A DNA stretch of 64,000 nt from Rhodococcus pyridinivorans (GCF_900105195.1 NZ_FNRX01000002.1:4836001-4900000), one strand, 5' to 3'. Counted from the stretch's first letter, positions 19,028 through 30,419 are shown. Program-made: numbers and translations. The notes: generated by a model from the letters alone, not told the origin.

Positions 19028-19723
19028 TCAGCCGGACGCGATCACGCCGTCGACGTTCTGACGCTCGCGGAGCCGGGTGACCGTGTCGTGCAGGTGCTCG
19101 TCGAGCAGACGCCGCACCTCCTCCCGGTCGGCGGTGCGGATCGCCTCCCGCAGCACGACGTGCTCGTCCACCTGCACGTGCAGGTCGGGATAGGTGGTCT
19201 GCAACGCGCCGAGGCACATCCGCGTCTCGACGAGCAGCGTGCGGGCTGCCCGCACGAGCCGCGGACTGTCGGCACTGGCCACGAGGATCTCGTGGAAACG
19301 CCGGTCGCCGTCCGAGACACCGGTGGCGTCCTCGCGTTCGGCGGCGGTGCGCATCTCCTCGATCGCCGGTTCGAGGGCCTTCCACGTCTGTTCGCGACGG
19401 CCGTCCAGCACCAGGTCGAGGGCACCGCCCTCGATGACCCAGCGGCTGCGGTAGATGTCGACGACGTCGTCGAAGGTGAGCTCGGTGACGAAGATGCCCC
19501 GGTTGCGGATGCTGTAGAGCAGACCTTCGGACAGCAACCGCTGCATGGCTTCTCGCAGCGGGCCCCGGGAGACCTGGAAGTGCGCCGCGAGTTCGGCCTC
19601 CCCCAGCTGTTCCCCGGGACCGAGCGCACCCCGGACGATGGCCGACCGGATCTGTTCGGCGATGAGCTCGGCCGTGGACGGCCGGGTGACAGGACGTAGA
19701 TCTTCCAGATCACCGAGCACCAT
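19028..19723 (-). CDS. GntR-family regulator, FadR/FCD subgroup
   Basis: 231 residues. N-terminal winged helix (AELIAEQIRSAIVRGALGPG, then VSRGPLREAMQRLLSEGLL) and a C-terminal FCD ligand domain with metal-binding type residues (Asp and His in YRSRWVIEGG, DRRFHEILVASAD and VDEHVVLREAI). It overlaps the adjacent racemase-like gene by 14 bases and is the last gene of the leftward unit 21.2-19.0 kb. The identical 15-bp element at 21231-21245 and 25522-25536, with ATTGT-ACAAT arms, is the probable operator. FCD proteins commonly bind small carboxylates, which suits a catabolic cluster. Confidence 0.9.
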   Translation of the reverse strand: MVLGDLEDLRPVTRPSTAELIAEQIRSAIVRGALGPGEQLGEAELAAHFQVSRGPLREAMQRLLSEGLLYSIRNRGIFVTELTFDDVVDIYRSRWVIEGGALDLVLDGRREQTWKALEPAIEEMRTAAEREDATGVSDGDRRFHEILVASADSPRLVRAARTLLVETRMCLGALQTTYPDLHVQVDEHVVLREAIRTADREEVRRLLDEHLHDTVTRLRERQNVDGVIASG

Positions 19724-20450
19724 GATCGGTATCCTCCTCGAACAGTGAGCCCAGCTCCGGGCATTCCACTGTATATCCGGCCAGTTCCAGGCCGTGCCAC
19801 ACGGTGACCTGGTTGGCGGTCAGCACCGGCTTGCCGGTCTCCTTCCCGAGTTCCCGCATGATCCGCAGCGTGTGCATCGCGGTGTCGGGCACGAGGACCG
19901 CCTGTGCGTCGGGATGATCGTTGGTCCTCACGAACTCGAGGACGGCCTCGTCGGTCAGGGTGCCGACCTCGGCGGCGGTGTCGATGCCGGCGTCGGCGAG
20001 CGAGACGACCTCGACATCGGCGTCCGCGAGGAAGGCGACGAACAGTTCGGCGACGTCCCGCGGATAACTCGCCGACACGGCCACCCGGCCGACTCCGAGC
20101 GCCCGTAGTGCGGCGACGAACGCGATGCTCGTGCTGGTCGTGGGCACGCCTCCCGCGTCCCGGGAGAGCTGCTCGACCTGGGTGCGTGCCCCCTCGGGTC
20201 CGTACACGAAGCTGCCCGACGTGCACGCCCACACGAGAGCGTCGAGGGGCTCGTCCGCGAACTGCGCCGCTCCCCCGGCGAGCTTGGCCGGGCTCCCGAG
20301 GTCGAGGAGTTCGGGAACGGCGTGCAGATCGGTTCCGTAGATGTGGGCGACGGGCAGATTCACCCCCAGGAGTTCGGCGGCGAACGGGTAGTCGTCCTCG
20401 GCGGCATGATCCGGGTAGACGATCCCGATGGTCGGACGGTCACGATGCAT
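19710..20450 (-). CDS. Asp/Glu racemase-maleate isomerase family protein, one-cysteine variant
   Basis: 246 residues. The first family cysteine is present in ALVWACTSGSFVYG (about residue 75), but the second catalytic position, usually SCTN, reads VLVPDTAMHTL, so Cys is replaced. Maleate isomerase and Asp/Glu racemases normally use two cysteines; a single-Cys member could be a decarboxylase-like enzyme, a non-catalytic partner, or an enzyme with altered chemistry. It is encoded directly downstream of a two-cysteine relative (20451) with no gap, which suggests a hetero-oligomer. Start is the ATG of MHRDRPTIGIVYPD. Confidence 0.75.
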   Translation of the reverse strand: MHRDRPTIGIVYPDHAAEDDYPFAAELLGVNLPVAHIYGTDLHAVPELLDLGSPAKLAGGAAQFADEPLDALVWACTSGSFVYGPEGARTQVEQLSRDAGGVPTTSTSIAFVAALRALGVGRVAVSASYPRDVAELFVAFLADADVEVVSLADAGIDTAAEVGTLTDEAVLEFVRTNDHPDAQAVLVPDTAMHTLRIMRELGKETGKPVLTANQVTVWHGLELAGYTVECPELGSLFEEDTDHGAR

Positions 20451-21191
20451 TCAGAACACTCCTCTCAACCACTTTCCCGGCCCGGTCATGGGCAACTTCA
20501 TCCGTCCCAGGCACGCCCCGATTGTGAGCTGGTTGGCCGTGAGGACCGGCTTGCCGAGTTCCCGTTCGAGCGGCGCGATCAGGTCGTAGGTCGGCAGGTT
20601 GGTGCAACTGACGAAGATCGCCTGCGACTCGGGGGTATCGGCCCCGATGATGTGTTCGGCGATGGTGCGGTAGTTGACCTTCCAGATGCCGCCGCCGAGC
20701 CCGAGATGCGACGACCGGACGACATCGGTTCCGGCCTCGTTCAGGAAGTCGCGCAGTAGGTCGGTGAGCTCCCGGTCGTAGGGGGTGATCACCGAGATGC
20801 GGGTCAGGTCGAGTGCGCGGAGGGCTTCGAGCAGCGCTCCGGAGGTCGTGACCGCGCACGGTGCGCCCGCCTCACAGATCGCGTCGCACAGGGCCTTCTC
20901 GTAGGCCACCCCGTTGACGAAACTGCCCGAGGTACACAGATACGCAACGACTTCCGGTTCCACCGACAGCACGTCGCGGGTCGCGACCATCAGGTGCCGC
21001 CGGTCGGAGACCATCTCGGCCATGGCACGGCTGACCGGCACCGGCTCGTAGGGGGTTCGAGCGAGGTGCAGACTGACCTCGAGCGGCGCCCATCGCCACA
21101 GTTCTCGTTCCAGGGCGAGATCGAAGGGTGCGATCACACCGATGCCCCGCTGAGCCAGAGGACCTTCGAACTCGGGAATGTTCAGTTCCAT
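20451..21191 (-). CDS. Maleate isomerase/Asp-Glu racemase family protein, two-cysteine
   Basis: 246 residues from the ATG of MELNIPEFEGPLAQRGIG; an in-frame ATG at 21212 adds seven residues and cannot be excluded. Both family cysteines are visible: VAYLCTSGSFVNG (about residue 83) and FVSCTNLPTYD (about 197). The GIGVIAPFDLALERELW start resembles maleate cis-trans isomerases more than amino-acid racemases. Likely reaction: cis-trans isomerisation or racemisation of a small dicarboxylate or amino-dicarboxylate made by the cluster. First gene of a leftward unit with 20450 and the GntR gene; the operator-like repeat at 21233 is in its promoter region. Confidence 0.8.
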   Translation of the reverse strand: MELNIPEFEGPLAQRGIGVIAPFDLALERELWRWAPLEVSLHLARTPYEPVPVSRAMAEMVSDRRHLMVATRDVLSVEPEVVAYLCTSGSFVNGVAYEKALCDAICEAGAPCAVTTSGALLEALRALDLTRISVITPYDRELTDLLRDFLNEAGTDVVRSSHLGLGGGIWKVNYRTIAEHIIGADTPESQAIFVSCTNLPTYDLIAPLERELGKPVLTANQLTIGACLGRMKLPMTGPGKWLRGVF

Positions 21192-21232
21192 ACGGTCCCT
21201 CGGCTTCGTCAAGAGTTCCCTCAGCCTTGAGG

Positions 21233-21244
21233 ATTGTTGACAAT
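21233..21244. promoter_or_regulatory. GntR-type operator, copy 1
   Basis: ATTGT-TG-ACAAT, with identical flanks giving a 15-bp sequence GGATTGTTGACAATA (21231-21245) repeated exactly upstream of the aminotransferase gene (25522-25536). It sits between the divergent racemase-like (leftward) and dehydrogenase (rightward) genes, consistent with the FCD regulator at 19028 controlling both. Confidence 0.75.
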
Positions 21245-21271
21245 AATACGAGGCGCTCTTACGGTGTCAAC

Positions 21272-22246
21272 GTGGATGCCCAGCCGGTCGTTGCAGTGCT
21301 TCATGCCGAAGCCGTGCCGGATCGTGCGTGGATGGCCCCGGTGGCCGAACACGCCACGGTGCGCTACACCGACGCCGCCGGTCTGGCCGACGCACTCGAC
21401 GGCGCCGACATCCTCTTCGCGTACGACTTCCTCACCGACGCCCTGCCCGCGGCCTGGCACGCCGCGACCTCCTTGAAGTGGATCCATGTCGCCGCGGCCG
21501 GGGTCGACGCCCTCATGTTCCCCGACCTGCGCGACAGCGACGTGGTCGTCACCAATTCCCGCGGAGTCTTCGACGGGGCGATCGCCGAATACGTGCTCGC
21601 CCAGATACTTTCCTTCGCCAAGGACATCCCCGAATCCCTGCGGCTCCAGCGCGAGCACATCTGGAAGCACCGCGAGTCCGAACGCATCGCCGGTCGCTCC
21701 GTGCTCGTCGTCGGCACCGGTCCGATCGGCCGCGCGATCGCACGCCTGCTCTCGGCCGTGGGGATGACGGTCCGAGGCTCGGGCCGGCGCCCTCGCGACG
21801 ACGACCCCGATTTCGGCACCGTCACCACGACCGCGGATCTTCCCGGCGCCCTCGCCGACGCCGATTTCGTCGTCGTGGCCGCGCCTCTCACCGAGCAGAC
21901 CCGGCACCTGTTCGACGCCCGGATGTTCGCCGCGATGAAGTCGCAAGCCCGCTTCGTCAACGTCGGGCGGGGCGAACTCGTGCGCACCGACGACCTCGTC
22001 GAGGCACTGCGGTCGGGCGCCATCGCCGGTGCCGCACTGGATGTGCTCGACGTCGAGCCGCTTCCCGAGGACCATCTGCTCTGGGACATGCCGAACGTCT
22101 CGATCACCCCGCACAATTCGGGGGATTTCGTGGGTTGGCGCGATGCGCTGGTGGACGTCTTCATCGACAATTTCCACCGTCACCGCAGTGGCGAACCTCT
22201 TCGGAACGTGGTGGACAAGAAGCTGGGTTACGTGCCCGGCGCGTGA
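21272..22246 (+). CDS. D-2-hydroxyacid dehydrogenase
   Basis: 324 residues from a GTG at 21272. NAD-binding signature VLVVGTGPIGRAIARLLSAV, followed by the family segments FVNVGRGELVRTDDL and LDVLDVEPLPEDHLLWDMPN and the catalytic His in VSITPHNSGD (HNSG replaces the usual HIAG/HSAG). Probably reduces a 2-oxo acid or oxidises a 2-hydroxy acid produced in the cluster. First gene of a rightward unit with the amidase. Starts upstream in the same frame would cross the operator repeat. Confidence 0.87.
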   Translation: MDAQPVVAVLHAEAVPDRAWMAPVAEHATVRYTDAAGLADALDGADILFAYDFLTDALPAAWHAATSLKWIHVAAAGVDALMFPDLRDSDVVVTNSRGVFDGAIAEYVLAQILSFAKDIPESLRLQREHIWKHRESERIAGRSVLVVGTGPIGRAIARLLSAVGMTVRGSGRRPRDDDPDFGTVTTTADLPGALADADFVVVAAPLTEQTRHLFDARMFAAMKSQARFVNVGRGELVRTDDLVEALRSGAIAGAALDVLDVEPLPEDHLLWDMPNVSITPHNSGDFVGWRDALVDVFIDNFHRHRSGEPLRNVVDKKLGYVPGA

Positions 22247-22278
22247 GAGTCGGCATCGTCCGACGAGTAGGAGGCACG

Positions 22279-23649
22279 ATGGAGCCCACAGACATGACCG
22301 CCGTCGAACTCGTGTCGGCGTTCTCCTCGGGCGAGTTGTCTCCCGTCGAGGTGACACGGGCCGTGCTCGATCGGATCGCGGCGCACGATCGCGAGATCAA
22401 CTCGTTCTGCCTCGTCGACGAGGAGAAGGCCCTCGACCAAGCACGCCGCTCCGAGGAGCGGTGGCGGACCGGCTATTCGAAGGGTCTGCTCGACGGGGTC
22501 CCCATCTCGATCAAGGACGTCTTCCTCACCGACGGATGGCCGACCCTGCGGGGCTCGCAGGCCATCGACGAGAACCAGGACTGGAACGTCGACAGCCCGG
22601 TCGCGGCCCGGCTGCGCGAGGACGGAATGGTGCTGGTGGGCAAGACCACCACCCCGGAGATCGCGTGGAAGGCGGTGACCGATTCCGCCCTGTACGGGGT
22701 GACCACGAATCCCGTCGATACGACGAAGACCGCCGGTGGCTCGTCCGGTGGCAGCGCGGCGGCGGTCGCGGCCGGCTTCGGTCCGTGCTCCGTCGGCACC
22801 GACGGTGGGGGCAGTATCCGCATCCCCGCATCGTTCTGCGGCGTGGTGGGTTTCAAGCCCACTCACGGCCGGATCCCGATCTTCCCCGCCAGCCCGTTCG
22901 GGCCGCTCGCGCACGCCGGGCCGATCACCCGGACGGTCGAGGACGCGGCGCTGCTCACCGACATCCTCGCGCTGCCCGATCCCCGGGACCCGACGGCCCT
23001 TGCGCCGCCGCTGACGACCTTCCGCGGTGGCCTCAACCGCGAGGTGGTGGGGATGGACGTCGCCTATTCCAAGACCCTCGGCTACGTCGACGTTGACCCC
23101 GAGGTCGGTGAGATCGTCGACCGGGCGGTCCGCGTCCTCGACGAAACCGGGCTGCGCGTGACCGCCGCCGATCCCGGTTTCCCCGATCCGCTCGATGCCT
23201 TCGAGAACCTTTGGGCGGCAGGCGCAGCGACGATGCTGAAGACCTTCCCCGAGGGCACGCGCGACAAGGTGGATCCCGGTCTCGGACGCGTGTGGTCCCA
23301 CGGCGAACAACTCGGTGCCGTGGACTATCTCGAGGCCCGTGCGGTCGCGGCGGCGGTCGGCATCACGATGGGGATCTTCCACCAGAAGTACAACGTGCTG
23401 ATCACCCCGACGATGCCGATCCCTGCCTTCGAGGCCGGCCACGACGTGCCTCCGGATTCGTCGCTGACCTCGTGGCCGCAGTGGACCCCGTTCACCTATC
23501 CCTTCAATCTCACGCAGCAGCCGGCCATCAGCATCCCTGTGGGCACCACCTCGGCGGGTCTGCCCGTGGGTCTGCAGATCGTCGGGCCGCGGCACTCGGA
23601 CGACCTGCTGCTCGCCGTCGCGCGATTCGCCGAGTACGCGTTGAGCTGA
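22279..23649 (+). CDS. Amidase signature family hydrolase
   Basis: 456 residues. The Ser-cisSer-Lys triad is readable: Lys in VPISIKDVFLTDG, and the glycine/serine-rich block KTAGGSSGGSAAAVAAG followed by GTDGGGSIRIPASFCG. It hydrolyses a carboxamide, carbamate or similar bond; substrate unknown. It begins 32 bp after the dehydrogenase stop with a GAGG ribosome site, so the two are co-transcribed. A 22-bp perfect hairpin follows 11 bp after the stop. The association with isomerase, aminotransferase and DUF3830 genes suggests release of ammonia or an amine from an amidated dicarboxylate or lactam-derived compound. Confidence 0.88.
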   Translation: MEPTDMTAVELVSAFSSGELSPVEVTRAVLDRIAAHDREINSFCLVDEEKALDQARRSEERWRTGYSKGLLDGVPISIKDVFLTDGWPTLRGSQAIDENQDWNVDSPVAARLREDGMVLVGKTTTPEIAWKAVTDSALYGVTTNPVDTTKTAGGSSGGSAAAVAAGFGPCSVGTDGGGSIRIPASFCGVVGFKPTHGRIPIFPASPFGPLAHAGPITRTVEDAALLTDILALPDPRDPTALAPPLTTFRGGLNREVVGMDVAYSKTLGYVDVDPEVGEIVDRAVRVLDETGLRVTAADPGFPDPLDAFENLWAAGAATMLKTFPEGTRDKVDPGLGRVWSHGEQLGAVDYLEARAVAAAVGITMGIFHQKYNVLITPTMPIPAFEAGHDVPPDSSLTSWPQWTPFTYPFNLTQQPAISIPVGTTSAGLPVGLQIVGPRHSDDLLLAVARFAEYALS

Positions 23650-23660
23650 AGAAGAGGTCT

Positions 23661-23705
23661 GCACGGGAACGGCACCGCACAGACTGTGCGGTGCCGTTCC
23701 CGTGC
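23661..23705. terminator. Bidirectional terminator, 22-bp perfect stem
   Basis: Left arm 23661-23682 (GCACGGGAACGG...) pairs perfectly with right arm 23684-23705, with only one base between. It lies between the convergent amidase and DUF3830 genes and can serve both. Confidence 0.85.
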
Positions 23706-23714
23706 GGTGCCCGT

Positions 23715-24209
23715 CTATGCGCGTGCGAAGCTCAGCGTCTCCCCCACGACCCCCTGGATCCACAGGTCGTTGCACGCGACGGCGAGTTCGGGCAGGCCAT
23801 CCTCGATCGTCGCGAAGACGTTGCCCGGCACCCAGCCCACATCGCCGTTGAGCAACAGATTGTTCCGGCCGTAGAACAACGCGAGATCGGTCGCTCCCTG
23901 CTGCGCATGGGCCTGCGAGCCGGGTTCGTAACCGTATGCGGGATTACCGATCTCCCACGGTTCGAAATCGAACAGGCACACATCCCCCGGGATCGGTGCC
24001 ACCGTCGGGTTCTCCCGGTGCGGTGCCGCGGTGATCCTCGGGACGAGGGTGTAGAGCTCGTTGCGGGCGTACTTGGCGTGGAACGCCGAACCGCTCTGCG
24101 GCAGGGCGTCCCACACCGCCGCGCAGGTGAGCGGCGCCTCGTCGTCGAGAAGCCTTGCTCTGCACGTGATGTCGCGATTGTCGAGAGTGATCGTGATGTA
24201 TCGGGCCAC
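23715..24209 (-). CDS. DUF3830 family protein
   Basis: 164 residues from a GTG (VARYITITLDNRDITCRARL). Family features: DDEAPLTCAAVWDALPQSG, then FHAKYARNELYT, and FYGRNNLLLNGDVGWVPGNV near the C-terminus. DUF3830 proteins are small cyclophilin-like beta-barrels, without an established reaction, often encoded beside amidases and isomerases. It lies 22 bp after the aminotransferase gene and shares its promoter. A binding or lyase role on the cluster's substrate is possible; I do not assign one. Confidence 0.75.
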   Translation of the reverse strand: MARYITITLDNRDITCRARLLDDEAPLTCAAVWDALPQSGSAFHAKYARNELYTLVPRITAAPHRENPTVAPIPGDVCLFDFEPWEIGNPAYGYEPGSQAHAQQGATDLALFYGRNNLLLNGDVGWVPGNVFATIEDGLPELAVACNDLWIQGVVGETLSFARA

Positions 24210-24231
24210 GCGGACTCCCTCGTTCGACGGA

Positions 24232-25473
24232 TTATCGGACCTCGGCGAGGACCTCGGACCAGATCCCGAGCGCATCCTCGATCTGCCGGATGGTGACGAT
24301 CAGCGGCGGGATCATGCGCACCACGTTCATGTGCGCACCGCAGGTCAACAGCAGCAACCCCTTCTGCGCGGCGAGCTGCTGCGCTGCGGACGCCCGCTCC
24401 CGGTCGGGTGCTCCGTCGGTAGTGAACTCGAGGCCCACCATGAGGCCGAGGCCGCGCACGTCGCCGATGGCGTCGATCGTGTTCTCCCGTGCACCGGAGA
24501 GCAGTTCACGTCCACGTGCGGCGGCGTTGTCGACGAGCCCCTCCTTTTCGATCACGTCGAGAGTGGCCACGGCCGCCGCGCAGGAGACCGCATTAGCTCC
24601 GTACGTGCCGCCCTGCGATCCCGGACGGGCGCGCTCCATGAGTTCCTCGGAGGCGGCGATACCCGACAGCGGGAAACCGCTCGCGAGGCCCTTGGCGATG
24701 GTGATGATGTCGGGTCGCACGTCGAAGTGCTGATGCCCGAAGAACTTTCCGGTCCGCCCGAATCCGGTCTGGATCTCGTCGAAGACGAGCAGGATGCCGT
24801 GTTCGTCGGCCCGCTGCCGCAGTCCCTGGAAAAACCTGGTGTTGCCGGGGACGTAACCGCCCTCGCCCAGGACCGGTTCGACGACGAAGGCCGCGATCTC
24901 GTCCGGCGCCACGAGGGTCGCGAACAGGTAGTCCAGTTCCTGCAAGGCGAAATCGGTCGCTTCCTCCTCCGACCAGCCGTAGCGATAGGCCGTGGGGAAG
25001 GGAGCGACGTGTACACCGCCCATGAGCGGCGAGAACCCTGCGGAGAAACGGGTTCCGGAGGTGGTCATCGTGGCGGCGGCGACGGTACGGCCGTGGAAAC
25101 CGCCGTGGAAGACGACGATTCCGGGTCGCCCTGTCGCCTGGCGGGCCAGACGCAGCGCCGCCTCGACTGCCTCGCTGCCCGAATTGGCGAAGAACAGCGA
25201 GTCGAGTCCTTCGGGGAGCACCGTGCCCAGGCGTTCGGTGAGTTCGAGCAGGGGCCGGTGCATCACGGTCGTGTACTGCCCGTGGATCAGCGAGCCGATC
25301 TGCCGGCGGGCGGCCTCGACGACGTGCGGGTGACAGTGGCCGGTACTCGTGACGCCGATGCCGGCGGTGAAGTCGAGATACCGACGTCCGTCGGTGCCGT
25401 GGATGTAGCACCCCTCGGCGTGGTCGACGGTGACGGGCGTTGCCTGCAGCAGGCGGGGTGAAAGACGGGTCAT
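24232..25473 (-). CDS. Class III pyridoxal-phosphate aminotransferase (GABA/omega-amino acid type)
   Basis: 413 residues. Signatures include FANSGSEAVEAALRLARQATG, the cofactor-facing FDEIQTGFGRTG, and the Schiff-base lysine in DIITIAKGLASGFPLSG. The family moves an amino group from omega-amino acids such as GABA or beta-alanine to 2-oxoglutarate or pyruvate, giving a semialdehyde. No semialdehyde dehydrogenase is encoded nearby, so the product must be handled elsewhere. First gene of a leftward pair with DUF3830; an exact copy of the cluster's operator lies 51 bp upstream (25524-25535). Confidence 0.9.
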   Translation of the reverse strand: MTRLSPRLLQATPVTVDHAEGCYIHGTDGRRYLDFTAGIGVTSTGHCHPHVVEAARRQIGSLIHGQYTTVMHRPLLELTERLGTVLPEGLDSLFFANSGSEAVEAALRLARQATGRPGIVVFHGGFHGRTVAAATMTTSGTRFSAGFSPLMGGVHVAPFPTAYRYGWSEEEATDFALQELDYLFATLVAPDEIAAFVVEPVLGEGGYVPGNTRFFQGLRQRADEHGILLVFDEIQTGFGRTGKFFGHQHFDVRPDIITIAKGLASGFPLSGIAASEELMERARPGSQGGTYGANAVSCAAAVATLDVIEKEGLVDNAAARGRELLSGARENTIDAIGDVRGLGLMVGLEFTTDGAPDRERASAAQQLAAQKGLLLLTCGAHMNVVRMIPPLIVTIRQIEDALGIWSEVLAEVR

Positions 25474-25523
25474 GACGATCCCTCCGAACAGCCGAGGGCG
25501 CGAACCCTCGTGCCGGTTGTCGG

Positions 25524-25535
25524 ATTGTTGACAAT
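25524..25535. promoter_or_regulatory. GntR-type operator, copy 2
   Basis: ATTGT-TG-ACAAT with the same flanking bases as the copy at 21233. It lies upstream of the aminotransferase gene, bringing the aminotransferase/DUF3830 pair under the same regulator as the divergent units 4.3 kb away. Confidence 0.75.
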
Positions 25536-25654
25536 ATGGATAACACGCGGGGATGGTCGACGCAACGGCGAGCGGTGTAACGGCAGCGTTTCGTCACTCG
25601 CACCGCAGGGCATCCGCACAGCAGGAAGCCGCATCGCCCACGGATGAGGACATC

Positions 25655-26635
25655 ATGATCAGCAACGACGACATCGACACCCTCGCTCGCGCCACCGCGT
25701 ACGGGCCGGACGGTGACAAGCTCGGACGCGTCGGAGAGGTCTACCTGGACAACGACACGGGCCGACCCGCCTGGATCACCGTCGTCACGGGTCTGTTCGG
25801 AACGCGCCGGCACTTCGCCCCGATCGACGAAGCCGTGCTCGACAGCACCGGAGTGCGCCTGCCCTTCGACAAGGACACGATCACCGGCGCCCCGAACATC
25901 GACGAGAACGGTGAGCTGACCCCGCTCGAGGAGGACGAGCTGTACCGCTACTACCGCCGGTTCGGGGACACCCCTGCAGGGGGTGGATCCACCGGCGATC
26001 AGGGCGGATTCACGGACGATCGGGCCGGGTTCACCGACGACCGCAGCGGCCTCGGCGAGCGGAGCGCAGCCGGTGGTGGCCTCGTCGGTGGCGCGGCCGG
26101 CGGACCGGGAGGCACCGGGACGCCGCACACCGGCGAGACGTACGGCACCACCACATCGGCGGGAACCGGGCCCTCACCGACACCGCCCGACGTCGCGCGT
26201 GAGGAGATCGCCGGCAACTACCGGCCGAGCGAGGGCCAGCGGGACGAATCGCTCGAGCACTCGATGCCGGGGCATACCGCGTCGACGCCGTCCACACCGT
26301 CCGGGACCGCGGACTCGTCCACACCGTCCGGGACCGCGGACTCGTCCACACCGTCCGGGACCGCGGACTCGGCGGCGGACACCGCCCGCCACGCAGCTCC
26401 CGGCAGCGACAGCGGCAGCGGCAGCGGTCAGGAGATCGTCGGTCCGGGACCGACGGGGCCGGCGCACTTCACGCCGCCGCCGTCGGCCGACACGAGCACG
26501 GCCGATGCGAAGACGGACACGGCAGGCGGCGAGGACGCCGACCGGCCGCGCAAGCCGCGCCTGGTGCGCCGCGTCGTGACCACGGAGTACTACGAGGAGG
26601 AACCGGACGACGCGACCGGCGCCGACCGTTCCTGA
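25655..26635 (+). CDS. PRC-barrel domain protein with disordered repeat tail
   Basis: 326 residues from the ATG of MISNDDIDTLARATAYGPDG. An N-terminal PRC-barrel (about residues 1-100: GDKLGRVGEVYLDNDTG, then WITVVTGLFGTRRHFAPID) is followed by a long Gly/Ser/Thr/Pro-rich tail with tandem repeats STPSGTADS, and a basic then acidic C-terminus (RKPRLVRRVVTTEYYEEEPD). Actinobacterial PRC-barrel proteins of this layout are usually stress-related; no precise role is known. The in-frame extension to 25553 has no similarity. It is separated from the hsa operon by a 20-bp hairpin. Confidence 0.85.
   Translation: MISNDDIDTLARATAYGPDGDKLGRVGEVYLDNDTGRPAWITVVTGLFGTRRHFAPIDEAVLDSTGVRLPFDKDTITGAPNIDENGELTPLEEDELYRYYRRFGDTPAGGGSTGDQGGFTDDRAGFTDDRSGLGERSAAGGGLVGGAAGGPGGTGTPHTGETYGTTTSAGTGPSPTPPDVAREEIAGNYRPSEGQRDESLEHSMPGHTASTPSTPSGTADSSTPSGTADSSTPSGTADSAADTARHAAPGSDSGSGSGQEIVGPGPTGPAHFTPPPSADTSTADAKTDTAGGEDADRPRKPRLVRRVVTTEYYEEEPDDATGADRS
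26291..26371 (+). repeat. Three identical 27-bp tandem repeats in the PRC-barrel gene
   Basis: Units at 26291-26317, 26318-26344 and 26345-26371 are identical and in frame, each encoding STPSGTADS. A partial unit precedes them. Exact identity indicates recent expansion and likely length variation between strains. Confidence 0.95.
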
Positions 26636-26642
26636 TCCACAC

Positions 26643-26687
26643 ACGAAGCCGGGACGACCACAATCGATGTGGTCGTCCCGGCTTCGT
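26643..26687. terminator. Bidirectional terminator, 20-bp perfect stem
   Basis: Arms 26643-26662 (ACGAAGCCGGGACGACCACA) and 26668-26687 are perfectly complementary with a 5-base loop ATCGA. Placed between the convergent PRC-barrel and hsaB genes. Confidence 0.88.
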
Positions 26688-26725
26688 CGTGCGGTACCAC
26701 GTGTCGCGCGGTACGGTCCTGCGAT

Positions 26726-27312
26726 CTACAACCAGGTGTCCTCCGTGACAGAGGTGAGGAACGCTTCGAGGTCGTCGCGCCAGGGCGCCGGCGTCGTCTT
26801 CTCCGGTTCGATCCCGGTGTACTGCCCGCGGTAGAAGAGCAGCGGGCGTTCCTTCTCGTCGCGCACCTCGCTCAGCGACGACACGCGACCGAAGACCACC
26901 CAGTGGTCTCCCCCGTCGTGCACCGTCTCGACCGTGCAATCGATGTGCGCAAGCGAGCCCGTAAGGACGGGTGAGCCCAACGGGGAGGGCGTCCAGTCGA
27001 GTCCGGCGAACTTGTCGGGTTCGCGAGAACCGAACCGCGCGCAGGTCTCCTGCTGTTCCTCGGCAAGGACGTTGACGCAGAAGCGGCCCGCTCGTTCGAT
27101 GGCCGCCCACGACCGCGACTGCTTCGTGGGGCAGAACAATACGAGCGGCGGGTCGAGCGACAACGCTGCGAACGACTGGCACGCGAATCCTACAGGCGTT
27201 CCGTCGTCCTCGGTGGTGGTGATGACGGTGACGCCGGTGCAGAACTGCCCGAGCACGGTGCGGAAGGCCCGTGGGTCGATCGCACCGTTCTCTCCGGCCT
27301 CCGGCGCGGTCA

Positions 27313-27313
<1 letters not shown>
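26726..27313 (-). CDS. hsaB: Flavin reductase component HsaB
   Basis: 195 residues, flavin reductase fold (FRTVLGQFCTGVTVITT, then GFACQSFAALSLDPPLVLF and RFCVNVLAEEQQETC). HsaB supplies reduced flavin to the oxygenase HsaA for hydroxylation of 3-HSA, the phenolic secosteroid. The ATG overlaps the hsaC stop (TAATG). An in-frame start 11 codons upstream lies inside hsaC and is not needed. The conserved hsaA-D-C-B order fixes the identity. Confidence 0.9.
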
Positions 27314-30272
<2,959 letters not shown>

Positions 30273-30316
30273 TGGACGCTCCCGTCTGTTCAGGAATTGA
30301 TCGCTTGTACCGAGAC

Positions 30317-30330
30317 TAGAACATGTTCTT
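30317..30330. promoter_or_regulatory. KstR operator upstream of hsaA
   Basis: TAGAACATGTTCTT matches TnnAACnnGTTnnA at every defined position but the last. Position relative to hsaA fits repression of hsaADCB. Confidence 0.8.
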
Positions 30331-30419
30331 ATTCGTGTCGAGACGCGCCGCACCCGCAGGTAGACAATCTCTGTGGCGGGACCAAAGTCCCCGAACCCTT
30401 CCCCTCGGGACGCGAATTC

